A stretch of DNA of 64,000 nt from JANQRX01 sp963663975 (GCA_963663975.2 CAXXRA010000015.1:248001-312000), one strand, 5' to 3'; positions 34,063 to 44,545 are shown, counted from the stretch's first letter. Translations and numbers: made by a program. Notes: generated from the letters alone by a model not told the origin.

Positions 34063-37000
34063 TTGCCGGAATTCACCCAAAAGAGATTTGACGATCGTAC
34101 CCCGCGTCGCGCCTCAGATGGAGACGCGTTCGAAATGTTCGTCAGCGAATATCTCGCACTGCGCGATGGTAGCCGAAAATTGGTACGCGGTCTCGCAAAA
34201 GGACGGGACGGCGCCATCGACTTAGTCAACCTAACCGGAGACGCAAATTGTTTCGTTGAATGCAAGTTCATTGGTAAGGACACGGCCGGAACGGCCACCA
34301 GCCGGTGGACAGCCGTCGAAAATCACCTCCGGAAGAACTTACCCGCGGCAGCTAGTGGTGAAAGCGGTGTTGCCAAGGCTTATCGCCCCTGGTTGTGTTC
34401 CAACGGTCCAGTAGAGCACTACTATTTCTGCACATCCACCATCATGGGCAATACCCAAAACCGCACAGATCTGGTGAAACGGATCAAGGGGTTTTTCGCC
34501 GACATCACGGTTGCGCATGATGAGCTTTTGCATCTTGCCGATCTGACCGTAGAGGTTCTCTATTGGGATGATTTCGTCGCGGATTCGTCCAAATTCGTGC
34601 CGCTCTTCTACCGGTGGTTTGGTGGTTATCCACATGGATACGGCGAACTAAACACAAGCTTTGAACAAACGGAATCCAGCTTCAAGCGCTTCCTCGACAG
34701 TACGAACCTTCCTTTCTTCTCACGCTCCGCGTTCGCTGAATATTCTAGACGGGAAACCCCAAACGGCGAAGAGGAACTCCTCGATTTCCTTATCAGCGGA
34801 TCGACCAGCCGTGCTTTAGTTATCTCGGGGCCAGGAGGCATTGGAAAACCCGTCTCTCTGTCGAACTTTGTCAGCGTGCAGCGCAGTTGGGTTGGTGGCC
34901 ACTTCGACTTGATCGATTCGCCGCCCCAATTGCCCTTGAAGAGATTGTACGAGATTATTCCGGTGAGGCACGTCTGATCTTGTTCATCGACTATGCTGAG
35001 AGCTTTTCAGATCTGGAACTGGTCCCCGAAACTATTCGACGTATCTGCGCAGACGGCACACACAACATTGCTCTAGTTGCAACCTGCCGAGGGAGTGCCC
35101 ATCAAAAGGTCACCGACCTGCTGGTGACTATCACCCCGCGATTGCTCGATTTAGAAGAAGGACGCGGTACTGTAGATAGCTTTGATGGGTGGGTCGCAGC
35201 GAAAATCCTAAGACACTTTGCAGTGCCGAATGCTACCGTAGTGGCCGAAGTTTGCAAGGCGTTTCCCGTACTTGCTGCTTTCGCTGGCTATTTGCACAAA
35301 CACAATCCGGGGAAATTCGACGGGCAGTTCGGTAACCTCGCGGAGACAAGGAGCTTTGTAGACTGGGCCGCGCAGCGCATCCGACTCATTGTTCAACGAC
35401 TGGCCGATGACGGGACGCAGGAAGGTTTGGCCGAGATCGCTCTCCGGTTGCCGATGCCAATAAGAGAAGTTGATAGTCTTCGATCAGAATCAGCTTTGAA
35501 AGGTATCCTGATCGATATCCTGCTCGCAGATCGCTGGATCGAGCAAGACGGTGCGACAGTTGCAGCGGCGCACGATGTTTTCGCGGACGCGTTGATTGCG
35601 CGTCACATTTTTGAAAGCAGTGCTCTTGCGCAGGATCGGCTGCGTAGACTCCTTACAAAAGCGCTTGGCTCACCACATTTTTCGAGAGTCGTCAGCGCAT
35701 TGAACCGACTGGCTTCACACGAAAAATACGGAGATCTGTCCGGCAAGAAGGCGTTCGAGGCTCTCCTCGACCATGACCGCGCAGCAACGCTCCAAGCGGC
35801 ATCACTACTAGTAAACACGCACCTGGTAGATAATCCTGAACTGATCGAGTTGCTTGCAGCACACCATGATCTTCGCATTGAATTAAGCGAAAATCCTTCT
35901 GCGCATCTACCCATCAGCCATGCTGCGGAATGGTACGCAAATGACGGAAAGCAAACGGTCTCAGCCGAACTGGCCGCAGCTGCGCTCGACCAAGCCGTGG
36001 AAGCTGCGGCATTCCACCCGCATCCTTCCAACATGGTCCTTCGCTGCGCCTTTGTATACGATCCGGAAAAATATACGGATCCGGTGGCGCAACGAATTTC
36101 TACCGAACCGGTCTCACCCCAAACACATTTTTTGTTGGTGGCGATGCTGCGCCACGGCGTTTCACCGGACGAAATATCCGACAAAGTCAATGTCTGGCTC
36201 AAACAGTGTGAGGCTCTGTCAGAGGCCAGTTTCGTCTACCAGAGTTGGCTCGACGCGATGGAGAGAGGGACCTTGTTCGCGAACCGATCGGCCAATGGCT
36301 CGAACAGCATCGCGAACCGATCGGCCATCGGAACTGGCAGAGTTCGAAGCTGGCTCGACGCACCTTGTTCGCGAACGATCCGCCTGCTCGAACAGATCGG
36401 ACAAGGCAGTTCGTCTATAAAAGCTGGCTCGACGCCGATGGAGAGCTGGACTTAATACGCGACTATTTGTTGCCTTGGTTAGAAGTGAATTGGTTTCGAG
36501 AGAGCGCGGTCTTTGTCACAAAAGTTATTTCGCAGATTGACGATATGCCGCCAGAAGCGGTGAAATATGTCGCAGCGTGGGCACGCTTCCACCCAACAAA
36601 TGAAGACGCCATTTATAGGATCAGCAGAATTAGCCGATATGCGTATTTCTCCACAGTCGATGAGAATATAAGAAATTTCATACTTACCGCGTCATGGAGC
36701 GTGTTATCTCATGTACTTCTAGATCAAAACACCTCTTATGAACAACAACACCCGGCGGGTATTTTGATTGCCAATCTATTATCTACACACGAGTATTTAA
36801 ACAAAACTCCTCTAATATTATCACAGATGTTTTCTTGCGCAGTAAAAAACGGAGGAGTATTTCGAGTTGAATCCGAGCTTTTTTATAGCCCTTTTCTTGC
36901 CCTTGCGTTGCGCCGAGCATTGGAATTTGGCTTCCTAGATCCCGAAAAAGACCGGGACGTAATTCGTCGTTTCGTGCAATGGATGCGTAGCGCCAGTTCG

Positions 37001-37078
37001 AATGGCGATGTCGAGCGCTGGCTCTCCAGTCCGGGGTTTTCCGAATGGACTTCCGTGCTCGGCCTTTCTGAAACGTGA
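34063..37078 (+). CDS. Mrr-like nuclease fused to a STAND NTPase, Avs-like; two frameshifts
   Basis: Three abutting frames restore one protein of about 1005 aa if one base is added at about 34845 and one at about 36255. The N-terminus has a PD-(D/E)xK-like nuclease pattern (GRDGAIDLVN, then NCFVECKF). With the first correction the P-loop reads GPGGIGKTRLSVELCQRAAQ; as written it is GKP. Walker B is LILFIDYAES; a STAND-type winged segment is AAHDVFADALIARHIF. The C-terminus is alpha-helical with WLDA repeats. Nuclease-STAND-repeat order matches antiphage Avs proteins, in which a phage protein binds the repeats and unleashes the nuclease. The start is TTG 34063. Base composition is AT-richer than the neighbours, suggesting transfer. 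Confidence 0.7.
36226..36450 (+). repeat. WLDA-type helical repeats, partly scrambled
   Basis: Two recognisable units read FVYQSWLDA at 36231 and FVYKSWLDADGELDLI near 36409, with LVREPIGQWLEQHR between. Between the units the DNA repeats fragments (GAACCGATCGGCCA twice; TGGCTCGACGC three times) but loses frame. A native unit of about 34 aa is likely; the number of units cannot be trusted. Confidence 0.6.
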
Positions 37079-37287
37079 GATAGCAAAAAGTCAAACATGG
37101 GGAGGGGACGGTTGTCGACAAGTGACTGGGCAGCTCCGCAACGAGTCCCAAATCGCCAACCATAAGAAAGGTCTTGCCTTTCATAAGGAAGACCGATCGT
37201 AGGGCGTTGCAGGCGCCGTGTGTCGCCCGACGCATGTTCGGGAGCGGAAGTTCAACTTGAAACATTGATTTAATAAGGCTCGCTCGG

Positions 37288-37941
37288 CTATGAGGGCGCC
37301 GTGAGCGCGGCCTCGCCCGCCACCGTAGGCTTCGTGCCCCGGCCACCGGTGAATTCAACGGCGCTCCACAGCGCAAATGCGGATCCCGCCACCACGCCGG
37401 CGACGTGGGCGCCGGTATGCGGTGGCCAGGCCAGCGCGCTTGAGAAAATTGGTTCGAACGCCGCCTCCCATGTGATCTTGGCGATATCGAGACCAAACGC
37501 GGCAAGCCACAGGCTGTGCGCGGTTTGCCGCCACATGCCAATGGTCACGGCGGCATAGAGTGCGTTCAGCACGGCCGACAGGCCGGCATAATAAAGCGTT
37601 GCCGGTGAGCCTAGAAAAAGCGCTGCGGTGATGACGGCGGTGCCGAGACCCACAACGCCGAATGCGAGTCTGGACGATCCGCCAAAATCCGCGGTCTCGT
37701 AGAGGATCCCAAGCGCCACCAGCGCACCGACATTGTAGACCAGATGGTGCAGATCGAGATGAACCAGATGGCCGGTGGCAAGCCGCCACCATTGGCCATT
37801 GAGGATGTCTGCCCGGTCATAGACGAGGGCGTCCGGGGTGCCACCGAGAACGGCGTAGAGGCCCAGGCAAAGCGCTGCCAGGCCGAGAGTGACCCACGGC
37901 AAACGGTGTCTGCCGTGGGTCCAATTGTGCCGGATCGTCAT
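37288..37941 (-). CDS. Rhombosortase (rhomboid-family GlyGly-CTERM protease)
   Basis: Intramembrane serine protease of 217 aa with six hydrophobic segments. Features are GQWWRLATGHLVHLDLHHL, the catalytic Ser in YYAGLSAVLNALY (GLSx motif of rhombosortases rather than plain GxSG) and the catalytic His in HTGAHVAGVVAGSAF. This family cleaves GlyGly-CTERM tails of exported proteins. Its start overlaps by 4 bp (ATGA) the stop of the upstream gene, which encodes a GlyGly-CTERM protein, so enzyme and substrate are translationally coupled. Confidence 0.85.
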   Translation of the reverse strand: MTIRHNWTHGRHRLPWVTLGLAALCLGLYAVLGGTPDALVYDRADILNGQWWRLATGHLVHLDLHHLVYNVGALVALGILYETADFGGSSRLAFGVVGLGTAVITAALFLGSPATLYYAGLSAVLNALYAAVTIGMWRQTAHSLWLAAFGLDIAKITWEAAFEPIFSSALAWPPHTGAHVAGVVAGSAFALWSAVEFTGGRGTKPTVAGEAALTAPS

Positions 37942-40070
37942 TTGGCGAACCCGGTCCGGCGGGCGCGCAGGCCGGCGAACAGGGCAGCGAACGCCAGGAT
38001 CAGTCCGGGCAGGCCGATGGCGCCCGATCCGCTGCCGCCGCCCGATCCGCCGCCGTGTGTAGGCTGCGGTGCGGTGAACATCGGATTGGAATTGTCCACC
38101 CGCACGGATCGCACCGGCTGGGTCTGACGGGTTTCCCGGGCCTGCGCTTCAACCGCCAGTCGATCCCGGTTGCTCCGGTTGATGGCGAGTTCCTCGAAAC
38201 GCGCGTCGCGAACCACCAGCATGGACGTGTAGGGCGTCAAAATGCCGAACTCGATCGAGGTGTCGATGATGGACGCCTTGACATCGGCATCGGGCCCAAA
38301 GACGGCGAGCTTGGTCATTTCGCGTTCAATCTCGCCATAGGCCCAGAGGCGCTCGACCTCCGGATTGATGTCGGCGAATTCGGGGAAGGCGAAACGTGTG
38401 TCGTAGCTGACCGGCTTGCCGGAGATTTCCCCGGAAAGGTTCAGCGTCGCTTCGCCGTGGCCCCAGTAGTGGCCGAACAACACCAGCTGCTCGCCGCGAT
38501 AGAGCGTTGGGTTGTCTTTCGCTCTGATGTCGTCGATGCGCAGCGTTGAACCGGATGAATCGAATTCGAGCTCCAATCCGTGCAGCGCTTCGTGGGTGAC
38601 TTTGGAGGTCGCCTGCAGCAGCGCACCGGCAATGTCGTCGGCGTTGGAAACGTTGACGGCAAAGCCTCCCGAGGCATTGGTCATGGGTTCCAACAGCGGC
38701 ACGTTGGCACTGTTGCCCATGATGGCGGTGAACAGGCGCACGTCCTTTTCCTTCATCAACTTGAAAAAGGACCGGGTTTCGGTCTCGCCGACATTGGCCA
38801 CACCATCGGTGACCAGGACGATGGCGCCGGTACGATCGCTGTCCAGCGCATCGAGGCCACGCTTGAGACCGGCGTAGAGATTGGTGCCGCCACCTGCCTG
38901 CACGGAACGCACCTGGTTGATCGCGTTGGCGACCTGTTCCGGGGTCACCGGTGTAAAGCCGCGTGTCAGCTCGAAGGCCTGATCGTTGAAGAAAACGATA
39001 CGGAACCGATCCTCGGGCCGGAGCTTGCCGAGCGCGCCGGCCACGCCCTCGCTCAGCGATGCGATCTTGCCGCCCATGGAGCCGGACTGGTCGAGAACGA
39101 ACACCCAGTCGCGGCCCTGGTTGATGGGCTGGAGATCCATGCCCGGGGTCAGGGTCAGCATGAATGTCCCGCGGCCGGTGGCGTCCGGTTTGTAGGCAAC
39201 CATGTCGACCCGCGCGGGTTCATCCGGCCTCTGGCGCCAGTAGACGACAATATCGGTATCAAGCCTGACCGGCCGACCGTCGGCAAAGATGCCGGGCTCG
39301 GGCACGCTGTCGCCGCTGACAATGGAGGGACTGGGTTCCAGATGGGCCGGCGCCGGGTCGATGGCGGTGTTGTCCATGTGGACCCGCCAACTGCCGTCTT
39401 GGTCCCGCCGAATTTGGGCAGCCTGGTGCATTGGCAGGCGCAGTGCCTCCACCGTGTAGCCGGCGCGCAGATGCAGGTCGAAACTGAACGCGCCGGTGAC
39501 GATCTGATCGCCCGTCCAGAACGCGAGTTTTTGCTCGTCAACGCCGCCTTCCTCAAGCGGGTACAGATAGCGGCCGATGCCGGTGTCCAGTTTTGCCGGC
39601 TGGATGTAGGCCAGGCGGATTTGCACATCGGCGTTGGCGCGGACCGGCCACACCCGAATGTCGAAGGTGCGATAGTTGTCCTGTTCGGCAAGGGCGGTTT
39701 CGCGCCCGGCCTGCTTTTCCTGATCGTAAATTTCGCGGGCCTGCTGCTTCTCCAGAACCTCCGCGGTGACCGGCTGGCCGTCGATCCAATAGGTGAATTC
39801 CGACACCGCAGCATCAACCGGCACCGGAAACGAGTAGGTCGCTTCCAGGTCGACCCCGTGCGGATTGGCGAAGGTTTGCCGGATGGTGGTGATGGCATAG
39901 CCATCCTCGACCACGACGCCGACTTGATGATCGCGCAGATGGAGCCTCGGCGCGCCGGTGGCCGGGGTCAGCAGCCCGACCGCCCCGGCCGGTGCGCTAG
40001 CGGCGATCGCCAGGCCAAGTCCGAACGAACAGGCCACCACCAGGTTTCTGGTCGTTGATATCCAGGTCAT
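37938..40070 (-). CDS. VIT/vWA-domain exported protein with GlyGly-CTERM tail
   Basis: Secreted protein of 710 aa. Signal peptide ends near SAPAGAVG. A VIT domain follows (RLHLRDHQVGVVVEDGYAIT to about residue 170), then a von Willebrand A domain from about residue 320 with a full MIDAS site (VFVLDQSGSMGGKI, later GGGTNLYAGL and LVTDGVANVGE). The C-terminus is a Gly/Ser linker (GGGSGGGSGSGAIG), a hydrophobic helix LPGLILAFAALFAGL and the basic end RARRTGFAK, which is the GlyGly-CTERM plan. AAGGAG 6 nt before ATG 40070 decides the start. It is probably displayed or released by the neighbouring rhombosortase. Confidence 0.88.
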   Translation of the reverse strand: MTWISTTRNLVVACSFGLGLAIAASAPAGAVGLLTPATGAPRLHLRDHQVGVVVEDGYAITTIRQTFANPHGVDLEATYSFPVPVDAAVSEFTYWIDGQPVTAEVLEKQQAREIYDQEKQAGRETALAEQDNYRTFDIRVWPVRANADVQIRLAYIQPAKLDTGIGRYLYPLEEGGVDEQKLAFWTGDQIVTGAFSFDLHLRAGYTVEALRLPMHQAAQIRRDQDGSWRVHMDNTAIDPAPAHLEPSPSIVSGDSVPEPGIFADGRPVRLDTDIVVYWRQRPDEPARVDMVAYKPDATGRGTFMLTLTPGMDLQPINQGRDWVFVLDQSGSMGGKIASLSEGVAGALGKLRPEDRFRIVFFNDQAFELTRGFTPVTPEQVANAINQVRSVQAGGGTNLYAGLKRGLDALDSDRTGAIVLVTDGVANVGETETRSFFKLMKEKDVRLFTAIMGNSANVPLLEPMTNASGGFAVNVSNADDIAGALLQATSKVTHEALHGLELEFDSSGSTLRIDDIRAKDNPTLYRGEQLVLFGHYWGHGEATLNLSGEISGKPVSYDTRFAFPEFADINPEVERLWAYGEIEREMTKLAVFGPDADVKASIIDTSIEFGILTPYTSMLVVRDARFEELAINRSNRDRLAVEAQARETRQTQPVRSVRVDNSNPMFTAPQPTHGGGSGGGSGSGAIGLPGLILAFAALFAGLRARRTGFAK

Positions 40071-40577
40071 GATTCGCTCCTTTGTGATCGATCCCAACGC
40101 CATTGTTTGGCGTTCTTTCGCTCTCGAATTGAGCAGCGATCATTTAATATAGTGACAATTGATCGATGGTCAATATCCGATTTGATGGGCGCAGGGCACG
40201 CTTCAATCAAGACCGGCCAGATACGCCGCTCGCGCCGTCAGGCTGCTTGGGGATAGATCCGACACGTTTGGCACCCGTGTGCCGGGACAGTCGGACTTTG
40301 ACGGGGCGGACGCGTGACCTGTCGATCCGAGCGCGATTGATCATACCGGTCCGATCGGGCTTCCCGTCGGCGGGCGTGGTCCGGAATCTTCGGCGGTAAG
40401 GCACCGAACGCGGGCCGGTCGAGGCCGCTGGCTCACGTCTCGCGTCTGGTCGGTCACGATACCAAACGATCCAGGCGTGAGCGCGTAAGCCCCTGTCCAT
40501 CCGGCCAAAGCGATGGCCTTCGCCTGACGCCGGGAGTAACGTCGCGCTCGTCCGACCCGCAACCCTCAGGAGGCCCC
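40071..40577. other. 507-bp intergenic region between divergent genes
   Basis: The part next to the VIT gene (40120-40170) is AT-rich and likely holds its promoter. The remainder is GC-rich with no frame that has a start signal. CAGGAGG precedes the upp start. Confidence 0.5.
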
Positions 40578-41207
40578 ATGGAAGGCGTCACCGTCGTTGA
40601 TCACCCGCTCGTCCAGCACAAGCTCACCTTGATGCGCGACAAACAGACCTCAACCGCCAGTTTCCGCCAGTTGCTGAGGGAAATCGCGCTCCTTCTCACC
40701 TACGAAGTGACCCGCGATCTCGCGCTGACCGTCAAGCAGATCGAGACCCCGCTGGCGCCGATGGATGCGCCGATATTGAAGGGCAAGAAGCCGGTATTCG
40801 CGTCCATCCTGCGGGCCGGCAACGGGCTCCTGGAAGGCATGCTTGACCTCGTCCCGTCGGCGCGCGTCGCCCATGTCGGGCTCTACCGTGATCCGGACAC
40901 GCTGGAGCCGGTCGAGTACTATTTCAAGGCGCCGGACGACCTCGCCGACCGCCTGGTCATCGTCGTCGATCCGATGCTCGCCACCTCCAATTCGGCCAGC
41001 GCGGCAATCGAAAATCTGAAACAGCGGGGCGCCCGCGACATCCGTTTCGTCTGCCTGCTGGCGGCGCCGGAAGGTATCGAGCGTTTTCAGGCGGCTCAGC
41101 CCGGCGTGCCCATTATCACCGGCGCGATCGACCATCATCTCGACGATCACGGCTACATCGTGCCGGGCCTCGGCGATGCCGGCGATCGCCTCTACGGAAC
41201 CAAATAG
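40578..41207 (+). CDS. upp: Uracil phosphoribosyltransferase
   Basis: Salvages uracil to UMP with PRPP. The 209-aa protein starts GVTVVDHPLVQHKLTLMRDK and holds ILRAGNGLLEGMLDLVPSAR, the PRPP loop VVDPMLATSNSASAA and the uracil site GYIVPGLGDAGDRLYGTK at the C-terminus, all family landmarks. AGGAGG lies just before ATG 40578. The SDR gene follows after 4 bp. Confidence 0.96.
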   Translation: MEGVTVVDHPLVQHKLTLMRDKQTSTASFRQLLREIALLLTYEVTRDLALTVKQIETPLAPMDAPILKGKKPVFASILRAGNGLLEGMLDLVPSARVAHVGLYRDPDTLEPVEYYFKAPDDLADRLVIVVDPMLATSNSASAAIENLKQRGARDIRFVCLLAAPEGIERFQAAQPGVPIITGAIDHHLDDHGYIVPGLGDAGDRLYGTK

Positions 41208-41211
41208 GACG

Positions 41212-41985
41212 ATGGCGGTGGTGAAGAAGAGCGCCGTCTACCCGAGCCTCAAGGGCCGCACCGTCGTCGTCACCGGCGGCGGCGCTGGCATCGGACAGGC
41301 GATCGTCGAAAACTTCGCTGCCCAGGGTGCCAAGGTGGGCTTTCTCGACATCAAGGTGCCGGAATCCAGAAGGATCGTTTCGAAGCTGCGGCGTCGCCGT
41401 CAGATTGCCCATTTCGAGCATTGTGACCTGACCGACATCGCAGCGCTGCGCAAAGCCATCGCCGCCCTGCGCAGAGAGCTTGGTCCCGTCACCGTGCTGG
41501 TCAACAACGCCGCCCATGATGAGCGCCACAAGCTGAAGGACGTCACGCCAGACTATTTCGACCAGCGAATCGCGGTCAACCTCAAGCACCAGCTGTTCGC
41601 CATTCAGGCCGTGGTCGATGACATGAAGAAAAGCAAGAACGGCGCGATCATCAATATCGGCTCGACCTCGTGGTTGCTCGGGGCGCGGGAGATGCCGATC
41701 TACACGGCGGCCAAGGCGGCGGTTCTGGGCCTGACCCGTGGTCTGGCGCGCGAACTCGGCGAACACAATATCCGCGTCAACTCGATCGCGCCGGGTTGGA
41801 TCATGACCGAGCGGCAGCTGCAATTGTGGGCAACGACGGCAGCCAAGAAAAAACTCCTCCAGGATCAGTCGCTCAAACGCTTCCTGGATCCGGACGACAT
41901 CGCTCGCTGGGTGCTCTTCCTTGCCTCCGACGACGCCTCCGCCGCCACCAACCAGAATTTCATCGTTGACGGCGGCTGGCTCTAG
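41212..41985 (+). CDS. Short-chain dehydrogenase/reductase
   Basis: Classical SDR of 257 aa. Nucleotide motif is VTGGGAGIGQAIVENFA, NNAAHDERHK is the structural NNAG variant and the catalytic Ser-Tyr-Lys are in NIGSTSWLLG and MPIYTAAKAAV. The C-terminus FIVDGGWL is typical. The substrate is not evident; an acidic residue after the second strand (FLDIKVP) favours NAD(H). The start 4 bp after upp suggests one transcript. Confidence 0.9.
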   Translation: MAVVKKSAVYPSLKGRTVVVTGGGAGIGQAIVENFAAQGAKVGFLDIKVPESRRIVSKLRRRRQIAHFEHCDLTDIAALRKAIAALRRELGPVTVLVNNAAHDERHKLKDVTPDYFDQRIAVNLKHQLFAIQAVVDDMKKSKNGAIINIGSTSWLLGAREMPIYTAAKAAVLGLTRGLARELGEHNIRVNSIAPGWIMTERQLQLWATTAAKKKLLQDQSLKRFLDPDDIARWVLFLASDDASAATNQNFIVDGGWL

Positions 41986-42018
41986 CTGGCTGGACGGCTG
42001 TACCTGACCGAGGTGCCG

Positions 42019-44322
42019 TCAGTCGCCCGCTGTCAGTTTGCGATAGATCGCACCGAGAATATTCGAATAGTTGTCGGTCCAGGGCCGCGCTCCGGGTTCG
42101 GCAACGAGCGGCTCCCAGCGATTGTCGGCAGCCAGGCGGCTGAGCCTCTGGCGATCTCTGGCGACAACCGCAACGCGCGATGAAAACCGCAAATTTTCTT
42201 TATCGACCGACCAAGCCTGGTCGTCCTTGGCGTTGACAAAAGCCGTCGCATTTTGATCGTTGGCGAGCGCAGCGACGATCGGCGCAAGGTCCATGTGCCG
42301 GTTGCTGATATGCAGAACGATTGCGCCGTTCGGCTTCATCTTTGCGAAATAGAGCGCCAGCGCTTCACGCGTCAAAAGATGCGCTGGCACCGTGTCGGAC
42401 GAAAAGGCGTCGAGCACGATCACGTCGAATTTGCCGTCTGGTTCGTGGGTCAGGCTGATCCGGCCGTCGCCGATAACGACCCCTGCGCTTTCGCCGCACT
42501 CACTCAGGAACCGGAAATACCGCGTGTCGCGGGCGACCCTCATGATATCGGGATCGATCTCGTAGAACCGCCAGCGTTCGCCGGGCTCGCGGTGGCAGGC
42601 CATCGCGCCGGTTCCGACACCGATAAGCGCAACATCGCTGAGCGTCCCGGACGCGGCGCGCAGTTGTTTGACAGCGACGGCGAGCGGCCCGCTCATATAG
42701 AAATAGGTCAAAGGTTCGGGGCGACCGCTCAGTTCACCACCGGCGGCATCTGCGCGTTGTTCGGCGCCATGGAGCGTCGTTCCGTGCATAAGGAGATGGT
42801 AAAGACCGTCCCTGTCCAACGCCGACACGCTGATCACACCGAAGAAGCTGCGTTGCCGATCCAGGATTTCGAACCGCGAAACAATCGAAAAGCCAAGCAG
42901 GATGCTGAGGCTGACGACAAAAAGCTGCGCCAGCGCCCGTTTCCGCGTCGCGATCAGCAGCGCAATCATGATCGGAACGCCGGCCAGGAGGTCAGCATTT
43001 TGGTCGCCGCCGTTCTTCGTCAACCACAATCCGAACGCGCCGGAGATCAACAGTCCTGCCGGCCATAGATCGCGCCAATCGAGACGGCCGAGCGCCGCCA
43101 CCACATCGCCGCGGCAGAAGAACACGAGAACCAGCAGGATCGGATACTCGAGTACCTGATTGAAAATCTGTGGCGCGATCAGGCTTGCAAACAATCCGCC
43201 CAGAACACCGCCCACCGACATATAGAGATAGAATTCCGTCAGATGGCGGGCCTTGGGGCGACGCGCCACCAACTCGCCGTGACACACCATGGCGCTGACG
43301 AAAAAAACGGCAAGATGCATCGCCACCATCGAAATGTGGTTCCAACCGATGAACAGCAGCACGATCATCGGCGCGGTGATCGCCGAATGGAGCGTCAGGA
43401 CGGTGCGGTGGCGGATCGACCGGACGCGCTGGAAAGTGAGAACGAAAGTCAGAAGGAAGAGTGCGAGCGGCGCGACCCACAAGAACGGCGCGGCGGCCAC
43501 ATCGGTGGTGATTGACACCGTTACGCTGACCAGCAGACCGGAGGGTACCAGCGACAGGCAGATCCAGCGCAGCCGGATGGCCCACCCCGGTATGCCGGTC
43601 TCCGTGGCCGGCTCGATCGCGGTGCTCGGCGCATCATCGACGGTCGCGGGCTGTTCGTGGAATTGCCAGGCCAGACGGATCATCAGCACACCGCACGCGC
43701 CGACCAACACGGCCAGCACGCTATAGCCCCAGCTCCAGATTTCGGTGTGCGCGTCGAGCCCGAGCAGCGGTTCCATCACGAACGGATAAAGAAGCAGCGC
43801 CGAGAAACTGCCCAAATTGCTGGCGCCGTAAAGGAAATATGGATCGATGCTATGCGGGTGGCCGGATCGCGAAAACCAGTATTGCAACAGCGGTGCATTG
43901 GCCGAAATGATGAAAAACGGAAAGCCGACGCCGACGGCAAAAAGCGCCAGAAGCCAGAGCGCCAATCCGGATTGCGGCGCCTCCTCGAACCCGGACGGAT
44001 ACATGATAGGCAAGAACAGCAAGCCGGCGACTATCACGCTCACATGAATCACGACACCGACCCGCGATGAAAATGACCGCGTCAGCAAGTGGGCGTAGGC
44101 GTAGCCGAGAAGCAGCATGGTCTGAAAAAAGACCAGCGCCACCGACCACACCGCCGGCGAGCCCCCGACGCGCGGCAGGACAAGCTTTGCAAACAGTGGC
44201 TGGATGCCAAACAGCAGCAGGGCGCTGGTGAACATCGTCACCGCAAAGACCGCCAGAACGCTCCGCTGCGATCTGCTCGCCAAGCTTCGCGAACCGAAAT
44301 CGAGTGTGCCGATTGCCGTCAT
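42019..44322 (-). CDS. Fused MFS-like membrane domain with spermidine-synthase-like domain
   Basis: Protein of 767 aa. About 13-14 membrane helices fill the first 520 residues, from SVLAVFAVTMFTSALLLFGI onward. The C-terminal part is a Rossmann methyltransferase/polyamine-synthase fold with VALIGVGTGAMACHREPGE, FYEIDPDIMRVA, VVIGDGRISL and DVIVLDAFSSDTVPAHLLT. The family is annotated as fused-MFS spermidine synthase-like; the reaction is not established. GGAGA 6 nt before ATG 44322 decides the start. Confidence 0.85.
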   Translation of the reverse strand: MTAIGTLDFGSRSLASRSQRSVLAVFAVTMFTSALLLFGIQPLFAKLVLPRVGGSPAVWSVALVFFQTMLLLGYAYAHLLTRSFSSRVGVVIHVSVIVAGLLFLPIMYPSGFEEAPQSGLALWLLALFAVGVGFPFFIISANAPLLQYWFSRSGHPHSIDPYFLYGASNLGSFSALLLYPFVMEPLLGLDAHTEIWSWGYSVLAVLVGACGVLMIRLAWQFHEQPATVDDAPSTAIEPATETGIPGWAIRLRWICLSLVPSGLLVSVTVSITTDVAAAPFLWVAPLALFLLTFVLTFQRVRSIRHRTVLTLHSAITAPMIVLLFIGWNHISMVAMHLAVFFVSAMVCHGELVARRPKARHLTEFYLYMSVGGVLGGLFASLIAPQIFNQVLEYPILLVLVFFCRGDVVAALGRLDWRDLWPAGLLISGAFGLWLTKNGGDQNADLLAGVPIMIALLIATRKRALAQLFVVSLSILLGFSIVSRFEILDRQRSFFGVISVSALDRDGLYHLLMHGTTLHGAEQRADAAGGELSGRPEPLTYFYMSGPLAVAVKQLRAASGTLSDVALIGVGTGAMACHREPGERWRFYEIDPDIMRVARDTRYFRFLSECGESAGVVIGDGRISLTHEPDGKFDVIVLDAFSSDTVPAHLLTREALALYFAKMKPNGAIVLHISNRHMDLAPIVAALANDQNATAFVNAKDDQAWSVDKENLRFSSRVAVVARDRQRLSRLAADNRWEPLVAEPGARPWTDNYSNILGAIYRKLTAGD

Positions 44323-44530
44323 CAAGCTCTCCGGGCATGCCCTGAATTGACCTGGAGCGCTATTGTGAACGGCTTCGGTTAAGTATCCGCTTCGGAGACC
44401 CCGATGATTTGGTTGGGAAGGGGACGGCCGACCAATCGCCCTCGAACAATGTTGCATTGCTCGCTTATCAGCGTCCGCCTCTGCCCGATGTGGCGCTTTC
44501 CATTGCCGATATCGGCTGGCTGTGAGGGCG

Positions 44531-44545
44531 CTAACGAATCGTTAA
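44531..44545. promoter_or_regulatory. Near-match CtrA box in a 331-bp gap
   Basis: CTAACGAATCGTTAA fits TTAA-N7-TTAA with one mismatch and lies about 110 bp before the aspartic protease gene. The remaining gap between 44323 and 44653 holds no supported gene. Confidence 0.25.
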
